Source: Microvirga antarctica (lineage in GTDB: Bacteria; Pseudomonadota; Alphaproteobacteria; Rhizobiales; Beijerinckiaceae). From it: a stretch of DNA of 64,000 bases. The stretch lies in contig NZ_JAGEMM010000001.1 of assembly GCF_017921815.1 (NCBI RefSeq), positions 744,001-808,000 on the forward strand, written 5' to 3'. The translations under genes were made by a program, and so were the position numbers. The stretch's first letter is position 1. The number at the start of each line of letters is the position of its first letter. Below the pieces are notes generated by a model. It searched no databases. It had not been told where the DNA came from and saw only the letters and a program-made list of their open reading frames with translations. Below are positions 57,435-64,000 of the stretch, piece by piece.

Positions 57435-58879
57435 GTGAAGCGGTCCCCGAGCAGGAATTCAAGCGCGCGGTCGAGGCGGATATGGGGCATCCTGGCCATG
57501 CGCCCGGCGGCATCGACCGGGAGCCGCGGCGGCCTGAAACGCGGGAAGCGAAGCGAACCGGGCGGCACGGCGCCCTCGAACACCGCTGCCGCGGCCTCGG
57601 GCAGTTCGCCGGGGAAGATCGCGGCCTCGGTTTCGCCATCGAAGCGTTCGCCACCGATCCGCTCGCCGGCCTCGGGGATTCCGGCCACTGCCCGCAGGGT
57701 CTCGCGTCCTTCCCGGATCGTCGTCTCGCGGGTCGCCCGCACGGAGGCAAGCGCAACCGTGCCGACCCGGGCGCCCGCGGCCTCCGTCCGCCGTGCGGCC
57801 CGGTTCACGAGGAGGCGCAGGATCGCGTCGAGCCTGTCGTGATCGGTGTGATGGATATGGTCGGCCTTGGTGGCGGCGAACAGCACCTTGTCGGCGCGGG
57901 GGGAGAACAGGCGCGACAGGAGGGTGTTTCGGCCGGTCCGGAACGCCATCAGCACCTGATCGAGCGCCTCCTCCAGTTCGGCCAAAGCCGCCGGCCCCGC
58001 ATCGATGGCCGCCAGCACGTCGACCAGCACGATCTGCCGGTCGATGCGCTGGAAATGATCGCGGAAGAACGGCCGCACCACGTGGGTCTTGTAGGCCTCG
58101 AACCGGCGCTGCATGAGGGCCGCGAAGCTCCCCGCCGCAATCGGTGCGTCAAGGGGCAGATCGAGGGGCGCGAAGGTCAAGGCCGGGGATCCGGCGAGAT
58201 CGCCCGGCATCAGGAAGCGTCCTGGTGGCGTGGTGGCCACAGCCTCCGCGTCGGCACGCAGGGCCACGAGATAGCTTTTGAAGGCCTCGCTCGCCTTGCT
58301 GGCCAGAACCTCGTCGGCGGGGCCCGCCGGATCGAACCCGGCGAGCGCCGCATGCCATTCCCGAGCGGCATCAAGGCGGTCGGGACGGCGGCTCTGGAGC
58401 ACGGTCTGACGGGACCACTCAGCGTAACCGACTTCGAGAAGAGCGAGATCGAGAAGCCATTCACCCGGATAATCGACGATATCGAGGGCCAGCGACCCGG
58501 GACCGGTCCGCCAACCGCCCTTGCGCTCATACGCGATATCGACCCGCAACTCGCTGATGCGGTTGGTGGATTGCGGCCAGCGCCGGTCCGCTGTCAGCGT
58601 CTCCATATGCTCCTCATAGGGGAAGCGCGGGATCGCGTCGTCGGGCTGCGGCACGAGATAGGCCCGCCGGATACGACCCTCGGCGGAGGCCCGGAAGGCC
58701 GGCAGATTGGTTCCGCGCGTCAGATGGTGGACGAGTGCCGTGGTGAACACGGTCTTGCCGGAGCGGGCAAGGCCCGTAACCCCAAGCCGGAGGGAGGGCT
58801 GAACCAGCTGGCCCGAAGCCTCCCAGAGCGAATGCGCAGCCGATCCGGCGCGGGAGGCGAAATTGGTAAGCACTGACAC
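57431..58879 (-). CDS. ycjX: YcjX-like GTPase
   Basis: The 482-residue protein belongs to the YcjX (DUF463) family: P-loop GVTGLARSGKTVFTTALVHH near residue 35, LALDIVDYPGEWLLDLALL for the DxxG switch, and FAATKADHIHHTDHDRLDAI supplying the TKAD guanine-specificity motif. Length and arrangement match the family. It is coupled to the YcjF-type gene. Confidence 0.88.
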   Translation of the reverse strand: MSVLTNFASRAGSAAHSLWEASGQLVQPSLRLGVTGLARSGKTVFTTALVHHLTRGTNLPAFRASAEGRIRRAYLVPQPDDAIPRFPYEEHMETLTADRRWPQSTNRISELRVDIAYERKGGWRTGPGSLALDIVDYPGEWLLDLALLEVGYAEWSRQTVLQSRRPDRLDAAREWHAALAGFDPAGPADEVLASKASEAFKSYLVALRADAEAVATTPPGRFLMPGDLAGSPALTFAPLDLPLDAPIAAGSFAALMQRRFEAYKTHVVRPFFRDHFQRIDRQIVLVDVLAAIDAGPAALAELEEALDQVLMAFRTGRNTLLSRLFSPRADKVLFAATKADHIHHTDHDRLDAILRLLVNRAARRTEAAGARVGTVALASVRATRETTIREGRETLRAVAGIPEAGERIGGERFDGETEAAIFPGELPEAAAAVFEGAVPPGSLRFPRFRPPRLPVDAAGRMARMPHIRLDRALEFLLGDRFT

Positions 58880-58993
58880 GCGGGCCCCGACCTTTGCTGT
58901 AACGCCTATGGAGATGGGCGCTCGGTCGCCATTTGCAAAGCGCCCGGACGTTTTTTGGCCCGTCCGGAAGACGGACCCTCGATCCGACAGACC

Positions 58994-60043
58994 CTAAGGC
59001 GAAGCCTGCGTCCCCGTGGCCTGGGCCAGTTTTTCAGACATGCGCCTGATCGCCGAATCCACGAGTTCGGGGCTGGCGCGCAGGATGCCCAGCTCGACGC
59101 TCGACATGGCGCGCATCACCGCCGCGAGATTGGCCTGCGGGCTGCCGTCGGGTGAGAAGAGCTTCAGGTCGTCTGTTGGTCCGAGCCCGAGTTCCTCCAC
59201 CATGCGAGCCGCATAATTGCGCAGGCGCTGTTCATCGGGGGCGCAGGCGGTCGACGCACTCACCGCGGCGGGAACCGCTGCCTTTTTGGTGGGGGCGGAC
59301 GAAGGTTTGCCGGGTGCGGAGGCGGATGTCGCGGTCCTGGCGGCTGTGCGAGGCGGGCGGACGGGTTTCGGCTTCTCGCCCATCCCTTCGGCAATGTCCG
59401 GCACCCGGTATTGCGGTGTCTTCACGTCGATCACCATCGACACCCGTCCGGCCTTGCCGCCCCGGGCCGTCGCGGTGAAGCGGGTCACGCCCTTGCCTTT
59501 GCGGGATGCGAGGTAGCGCGCCCGCACGGTCCCGCCGATGCCTTTGACCGCTAAGACCGCGAGGCCGCCGATCCCGGTTGCCAGATTGCACTCGGCCGGC
59601 GCCCAGCGCCGCACGATGTCGAGGGCCGACTTGCGGCCGAATTCCAGATAGTAGCGCCGCAAGAGCGTGGCGGCGGCATCTGCTCCACGCTCGGCACTGG
59701 CAAAGGCGGTGTGGCCCTCTCCGTCCTTGCCGATCTCTCCATCCCAGCGTGCGCTCTTGATACACCAGTAATTGTTGAGTTTGACGCAGCGGGTGATGAC
59801 CGGCCGGTCGGCGCCCAGCAGCGCTGCCGCCACCGCCACAGGGCGGGGCTCCAGAGTCGCGGCGGACTGAGAGCGCCAGTTGGAGATCTGCCGCGCGTCC
59901 GCGTCAAAACGAGCGGCTGCGACTGAGGGTGCGTCGGGGGAAGGCCCACCGCCCAAGCCCCAATGGTCCGTCGACAGGGCGCTGCCGGCAAGAAGGAAAG
60001 CCACCAGAAGGGATGACAGCATCGGACGCGACAGGCCTCTCAC
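58994..60043 (-). CDS. Conserved exported protein of unknown function
   Basis: The 349-residue protein has a signal peptide (MLSSLLVAFLLAGSALSTDH region), a central domain with paired cysteines (VITRCVKLNNYWCIKSARWD, GEIGKDGEGHTAFAS, then RRWAPAECNLA), a Lys/Pro/Ala-rich linker and a helical C-terminus. The central domain looks conserved and recalls structural or lysozyme-like domains, but I cannot assign it. It lies upstream of sixA's end on the same strand, 55 bases away from it. Confidence 0.65.
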   Translation of the reverse strand: MRGLSRPMLSSLLVAFLLAGSALSTDHWGLGGGPSPDAPSVAAARFDADARQISNWRSQSAATLEPRPVAVAAALLGADRPVITRCVKLNNYWCIKSARWDGEIGKDGEGHTAFASAERGADAAATLLRRYYLEFGRKSALDIVRRWAPAECNLATGIGGLAVLAVKGIGGTVRARYLASRKGKGVTRFTATARGGKAGRVSMVIDVKTPQYRVPDIAEGMGEKPKPVRPPRTAARTATSASAPGKPSSAPTKKAAVPAAVSASTACAPDEQRLRNYAARMVEELGLGPTDDLKLFSPDGSPQANLAAVMRAMSSVELGILRASPELVDSAIRRMSEKLAQATGTQASP

Positions 60044-60097
60044 AAAGCAGGGATCGTGGAACCCCTTTCAGGCACAACGATGGTCAGACGGCCCGGT

Positions 60098-60622
60098 TCA
60101 GTCGTCCTCGCCCGCTCCCAGCGTCTTCGGGGTAACAAACCGGTCGAGCTTGCCGCCGCGCGCCTTTACATCCGCCCAGCTCTCGCAATCGCAATCGATT
60201 ACCGCCAAGCCTGCGGTTGGATATTTCTGCCGCATTCGCGACATCGCTTCCCCGCTGCCGTGACTGGCCAGCAAACGGGCCAGATCCTCGAAGCCGGGAT
60301 TGTGGCCGATCACCAGAACGGTCTGGCTCAGGGGTTCGATCTCCTGGAGCATCGACAGCAATCGTGACGCCGGGGCGTCATAGATCCGCGGCTCGGTCCG
60401 GACCGCCACAGGACCCAGGGCGGGTTGTACGAGAGACCACGTCTCCTGCGTCCGCCGCGCCGGCGAGACGAGAACGAGATCGGGGCTCAGTTCCTCGTCG
60501 TCGAGATAATCGCCCATGAGGACCGCTGCCTTCCGGCCGCGCGCGGAAAGCGGCCGGTCGACATCCGGAATGCCCGACGGCCAGGAGGACTTTGCGTGGC
60601 GCATGAGCAGCAGTCGGACCAT
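60098..60622 (-). CDS. sixA: SixA-type phosphohistidine phosphatase
   Basis: The 174-residue histidine phosphatase has the catalytic RHAKSSWP (His near residue 9), SPARRTQETW and the second His in VIGHNPGFEDLARLL. SixA removes phosphate from His in phosphotransfer proteins. The gene follows the MoxR ATPase by four bases, so they are probably co-transcribed. Confidence 0.88.
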   Translation of the reverse strand: MVRLLLMRHAKSSWPSGIPDVDRPLSARGRKAAVLMGDYLDDEELSPDLVLVSPARRTQETWSLVQPALGPVAVRTEPRIYDAPASRLLSMLQEIEPLSQTVLVIGHNPGFEDLARLLASHGSGEAMSRMRQKYPTAGLAVIDCDCESWADVKARGGKLDRFVTPKTLGAGEDD

Positions 60623-60626
60623 TCAC

Positions 60627-61475
60627 TTACCGCCCTTCGCGCCGCGACAGGAAAGCAAGTTTTTCAAACAAAGCGACATCCTGCTCGTTCTTCAGCAACG
60701 CCCCGTGAAGCGGCGGAATGAGTTTGCGCGGATCGCGCTCGCGCAGCTGATCGGCGCCAATATCCTCGGCCAGCAACAGCTTGAGCCAATCGAGCAGCTC
60801 GGAGGTCGACGGCTTCTTCTTCAGCCCGGGCGCCTCGCGGATCGCGAAAAAAATCTTGAGTGCTTCCTCGACCAGCCGCTTCTTGATGTCCGGATAATGG
60901 ACATCGACGATGCGCCCCATCGTCTCCTCGTCGGGAAACTTGATGTAGTGGAAGAAGCATCGCCGCAGAAAGGCGTCCGGCAATTCCTTCTCGTTATTCG
61001 ACGTGATGATGACGATCGGACGCTTTTCGGCGCGCACGGTCTCGCCGGTCTCGTAAACATGGAATTCCATACGGTCGAGCTCGAGCAGCAGGTCGTTTGG
61101 AAACTCGATGTCGGCTTTGTCGATCTCGTCGATCAGCAGCACCGGCCGCGCATCGGCCGCAAAGGCCTCCCACAGCTTGCCCCGGCGGATGTAATGGCGG
61201 ATGTCGGAAACGCGCGGATCGCCGAGCTGGCTGTCGCGCAGACGTGACACCGCATCGTATTCGTAGAGGCCCTGCTGCGCCTTGGTGGTGGACTTGATGT
61301 GCCAGGTCAGGAGCGGCGCTCCGACCGCCCGGGCGATTTCCTCGGCCAGAACCGATTTGCCGGTCCCGGGTTCGCCCTTCACCAGAAGCGGGCGCTCCAG
61401 AACGATTGCGGCATTGACGGCGACCGTGAGGTCCTCAGTCGCCACATACGATTGCGTGCCTTCGAAACGCACCAT
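60627..61475 (-). CDS. MoxR family AAA+ ATPase
   Basis: The 282-residue ATPase shows Walker A LLVKGEPGTGKSVLAEEIAR, Walker B PVLLIDEIDKADIEFPNDLL, sensor 1 PIVIITSNNEKELPDAFLRR and a C-terminal lid. MoxR proteins act as chaperones, often with a VWA-domain partner gene next door, which is not seen here. GGAAGG before ATG 61475 sets the start; seven upstream codons are open. Confidence 0.9.
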   Translation of the reverse strand: MVRFEGTQSYVATEDLTVAVNAAIVLERPLLVKGEPGTGKSVLAEEIARAVGAPLLTWHIKSTTKAQQGLYEYDAVSRLRDSQLGDPRVSDIRHYIRRGKLWEAFAADARPVLLIDEIDKADIEFPNDLLLELDRMEFHVYETGETVRAEKRPIVIITSNNEKELPDAFLRRCFFHYIKFPDEETMGRIVDVHYPDIKKRLVEEALKIFFAIREAPGLKKKPSTSELLDWLKLLLAEDIGADQLRERDPRKLIPPLHGALLKNEQDVALFEKLAFLSRREGR

Positions 61476-61573
61476 TCTACCTTCCTTTGCTATCATGCCC
61501 GACCCTATGCCGTCAGGTCATCTTCCGGCAACAGGCCTGTTAGGGTAAGGCTGACGAAAGGGAGAACGATATC

Positions 61574-62860
61574 ATGGCCTATAATCGCTATCACAAGGAC
61601 AGGATCGGCAATCACAAGCTGAAACCCGAAACCCTGATGCTCGGCTACGGCTATGATCCGACCCTCTCGGAAGGGGCCGTCAAGCCCCCGGTCTTTCTCA
61701 CCTCCACCTTTGTGTTCAACAGCGCGGAGCACGGCAAGGAATTCTTCGATTACGTCGCCGGACGCCGGGAGCCGCCGCAAGGGGAGACGGCAGGTCTCGT
61801 CTATTCCCGCTTCAATCATCCGAATGCCGAGATCGTTGAGGATCGCTTGGCGATCTTCGAGGAAACCGAAGCGGGGCTGTTGTTCTCGTCGGGCATGTCG
61901 GCCATCGCGACATCGATTCTCGCCTATGCCAAGCCCGGCGACGTGATTCTCCACTCGCAACCGCTCTATGGCGGCACCGAGACCTTGATCTCCAAGACTC
62001 TCGCCAACCTGAACATCCATTCGGCGGGCTTTGGCGACGGTGTCGACGAGACGAGCGTGCGTGCCGCGGCGACCGAGGCGCAGGGTAAAGGGCGGGTGTC
62101 GGTGATTCTCATCGAATCCCCTTCCAATCCGGTCAACACCATCGTTGATTTCGCACTCATCCGCCGCGTCGCTGACGAGATCCAAGCCGCGCAGGGGCAC
62201 CAGCCGATCATCATGTGCGACAATACCCTCCTGGGCCCGGTGTTTCAGAAGCCGATCCAGCATGGGGTCGACATCTCGCTCTATTCGCTGACGAAATATG
62301 TGGGCGGCCATTCGGACCTGATTGCCGGTGCGGCGCTCGGATCGAAAGAGTTGCTGAAACCCATCCGGCTGCTGCGCTCGGCGATCGGGACGCAACTCGA
62401 CCCGCATTCCTGCTGGATGCTCGGCCGCTCGCTCGAGACTCTGTCGCTCCGCATGAACGCTTCCAACCGCAATGGCGAGATCGTGGCGAAGTTCCTCAGC
62501 GATCACCCCATGGTGACCAAGCTTCACCATCTCGATTATCTGCCTGAGGGCTCGCCCGCCAAGCGCGTCTACGCGCTCCAGAGCACCGCGCCCGGCTCGA
62601 CCTTCTCGTTCGACGTGAAGGGCGGCGAGCCCGAAGCCTTTCGCGTGCTGAACGCCTTGCAGGTCTTCAAGCTTGCGGTCAGTCTCGGCGGCACCGAATC
62701 GCTGATTTCGCATCCGGCCTCGACCACCCATTCGGGCGTGCCGAAGGCCACTCGGGACCGGCTTGGGGTCAGCGACGCCACGATTCGCGTGTCGATCGGC
62801 ATCGAGCATCCGGACGATCTGGTGGCCGATCTGGCCCAGGCCCTCGCAACGCTCGCGTGA
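61574..62860 (+). CDS. Cystathionine gamma-synthase family PLP enzyme
   Basis: The 428-residue enzyme belongs to the Cys/Met metabolism PLP family. It shows [36 protein letters not shown] (PLP phosphate), [30 protein letters not shown] and the PLP-binding Lys in [20 protein letters not shown]. Family members act in trans-sulfuration (cystathionine synthase, lyase, homocysteine synthase, Met gamma-lyase). The long form (428 residues) and [15 protein letters not shown] point to a distinct subgroup, so the exact reaction is open. It is divergent from the MoxR gene. Confidence 0.88.
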   Translation: MAYNRYHKDRIGNHKLKPETLMLGYGYDPTLSEGAVKPPVFLTSTFVFNSAEHGKEFFDYVAGRREPPQGETAGLVYSRFNHPNAEIVEDRLAIFEETEAGLLFSSGMSAIATSILAYAKPGDVILHSQPLYGGTETLISKTLANLNIHSAGFGDGVDETSVRAAATEAQGKGRVSVILIESPSNPVNTIVDFALIRRVADEIQAAQGHQPIIMCDNTLLGPVFQKPIQHGVDISLYSLTKYVGGHSDLIAGAALGSKELLKPIRLLRSAIGTQLDPHSCWMLGRSLETLSLRMNASNRNGEIVAKFLSDHPMVTKLHHLDYLPEGSPAKRVYALQSTAPGSTFSFDVKGGEPEAFRVLNALQVFKLAVSLGGTESLISHPASTTHSGVPKATRDRLGVSDATIRVSIGIEHPDDLVADLAQALATLA

Positions 62861-62868
62861 CGTCGAAG

Positions 62869-62912
62869 CAACTTCGCCGCGTTCGGGCCCCATCCCGGCC
62901 TCGGCGAAGTTG
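62869..62912. repeat. Inverted repeat after the PLP enzyme gene
   Basis: CAACTTCGCCG and CGGCGAAGTTG are perfect 11-bp arms with a 22-base loop. No T tract follows, so it is either a weak terminator or a protein site. Confidence 0.6.
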
Positions 62913-62967
62913 ACGCTTGCGCTCGGCGAGCGCTTAAAACCATGATGGACGGAACCGGACGGAGCAT

Positions 62968-64000
62968 ATGGCAGCGGCGATCGACCTGTACGCCTATCAG
63001 GAACCCATTTTGTTCCTCGCGACGGCAGGCATCGTCGTTCCACTCTTCCACCGCCTGAAGATCAGTCCGGTTCTCGGCTTCCTTGGCGCCGGCGCATTGC
63101 TCGGACCCTATGGACTTGGGCGGCTCACCGCCGAGCATCCGTGGATCAACTGGCTCACGCTGACCAATCAGGAAGAAACCTCGCATCTGGCCGAGTTCGG
63201 CGTGGTGTTCCTGCTCTTTACCATCGGCATCGAATTGTCGTGGCAGCGGCTTCGCACGCTGCGCCGGCTCGTTTTCGGCTTCGGGTCGCTGCAGGTGCTG
63301 GTCTGCAGCCTGGCGCTGGGCGCCCTCGCCTTCCCGCTTGTCGGCACCATCACGGGGTCGGCCATTGTCGGCCTTGCTTTCGCATTGTCCTCGACGGCCA
63401 TCGTGATTCCGGTGATGGCCGAACAGAAACGGCTCAACACGCCGGCGGGCCGGGCGACGTTCTCGGCGCTGATTTTCCAGGACCTCGCCGTCGCGCCCAT
63501 CCTCTTCACCCTCGCGGTGCTGGATACGGGCCAGCCAGAGGTGACGACCGCGTCATTCCTCTGGGCGCTCTCGCAAGCCGCCGTGGCGCTGGCCGTTCTC
63601 GTCGGCCTCGGGCGCATCATCCTGCGTCCATTCTTTCAGCTGGCATCCGCGGCCAAGAGCCCGGAGGTCTTCATGGCCGCCTGCCTGCTGGTGGTCATCG
63701 TCACCAGCCTGATCGCGGCCGTGAGCGGCCTCTCCATGGCGCTGGGCGCGTTCATCGCCGGCATTCTGCTGTCGGAAACCGAGTATCGCCGCGCCGTTGA
63801 CGTGACCATCCAGCCGTTCAAAGGGCTGCTGCTGGGCGTGTTCTTCGCGTCGGTCGGCATGAAGCTCGACCTGTTTCACCTGTTCGACGCGCCCCTGCTG
63901 GTCCTGTCGGCCGCAACCGCCGTGATCGCCGTCAAGGCCGTCATCGTCGTTGGGCTCGGACGCCCGTTCGGCCTGACGCTTGCGGAATCGGCGGAGAGTG
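62968..64000 (+). CDS. kefB: Kef-type monovalent cation:proton antiporter, N-terminal part (runs off window)
   Basis: The frame from ATG 62968 (GGAG seven bases upstream) is open to the window end. The 344 residues seen form at least nine membrane helices of the CPA2 family: ISPVLGFLGAGALLGPYGLG, EFGVVFLLFTIGIELSWQRL, IVGLAFALSSTAIVIPVMAE, FSALIFQDLAVAPILFTLAV, SGLSMALGAFIAGILLSETE and FKGLLLGVFFASVGMKLDL. FQDLAVAP holds the conserved Asp. The C-terminal TrkA-N domain expected for KefB/KefC lies beyond the edge. Confidence 0.88.
   Translation, partial: MAAAIDLYAYQEPILFLATAGIVVPLFHRLKISPVLGFLGAGALLGPYGLGRLTAEHPWINWLTLTNQEETSHLAEFGVVFLLFTIGIELSWQRLRTLRRLVFGFGSLQVLVCSLALGALAFPLVGTITGSAIVGLAFALSSTAIVIPVMAEQKRLNTPAGRATFSALIFQDLAVAPILFTLAVLDTGQPEVTTASFLWALSQAAVALAVLVGLGRIILRPFFQLASAAKSPEVFMAACLLVVIVTSLIAAVSGLSMALGAFIAGILLSETEYRRAVDVTIQPFKGLLLGVFFASVGMKLDLFHLFDAPLLVLSAATAVIAVKAVIVVGLGRPFGLTLAESAES

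Overview
The window is high-GC chromosomal DNA from an alphaproteobacterium, most likely of the order Hyphomicrobiales (Rhizobiales). The reasons are the cckA, recA, alaS and icd neighbourhood, an alphaproteobacterial LexA box (GTTC-N7-GTTC) in front of recA, a perfect CtrA box (TTAA-N7-TTAA) between cckA and a FliO-like gene, and the DksA, CckA and RecA protein types. I cannot name the genus from sequence alone.

Layout. 1-10 kb: end of a diguanylate cyclase, ccdA, a P1-family peptidase, a DadA-like oxidoreductase, rpe, a TetR operon with a candidate operator, purB, cfa, a small hydrolase and a periplasmic LTXXQ protein. 10-20 kb: rpsD, a large cadherin/RTX-type secreted protein made of near-identical modules, murI, an exported hydrolase-like protein lacking its nucleophile serine, trmJ-like methyltransferase, a probably frameshifted small exported gene, and icd. 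20-28 kb: GNAT, GFA-type enzyme, a cyclic-nucleotide-gated channel, alaS, an alcohol dehydrogenase and recA.

28.34-43.10 kb is the highlight: a mobile element of about 14.8 kb that fits a casposon, a transposon using a Cas1 homologue as integrase. It has a solo Cas1 with all catalytic residues, a family B DNA polymerase with complete exonuclease and polymerase motifs, two DNA-binding regulators, inverted terminal repeats of roughly 185 bp (26 of the outer 29 bp identical), and a perfect 14-bp target site duplication. It sits directly upstream of recA and its duplicated target overlaps the recA SOS box. Its cargo is a whole type I restriction-modification operon (hsdR-hsdS-hsdM) with an inserted PrrC-like ATPase, a probable anticodon nuclease, preceded by an orphan Phd/YefM-type antitoxin. 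A 3' fragment of an initiator-tRNA gene with its terminator lies between cargo and cas1. No CRISPR array, Cas2, transposase or tyrosine integrase is visible.

43-64 kb is again core genome: a small WYL-like protein, cckA, the FliO-like gene, an autotransporter, dksA, an MBOAT acyltransferase with its partner, an arylsulfatase, the YcjF/YcjX pair, a conserved exported protein, sixA, a MoxR ATPase, a PLP-dependent sulfur amino acid enzyme, and the start of a Kef-type antiporter cut by the window edge.
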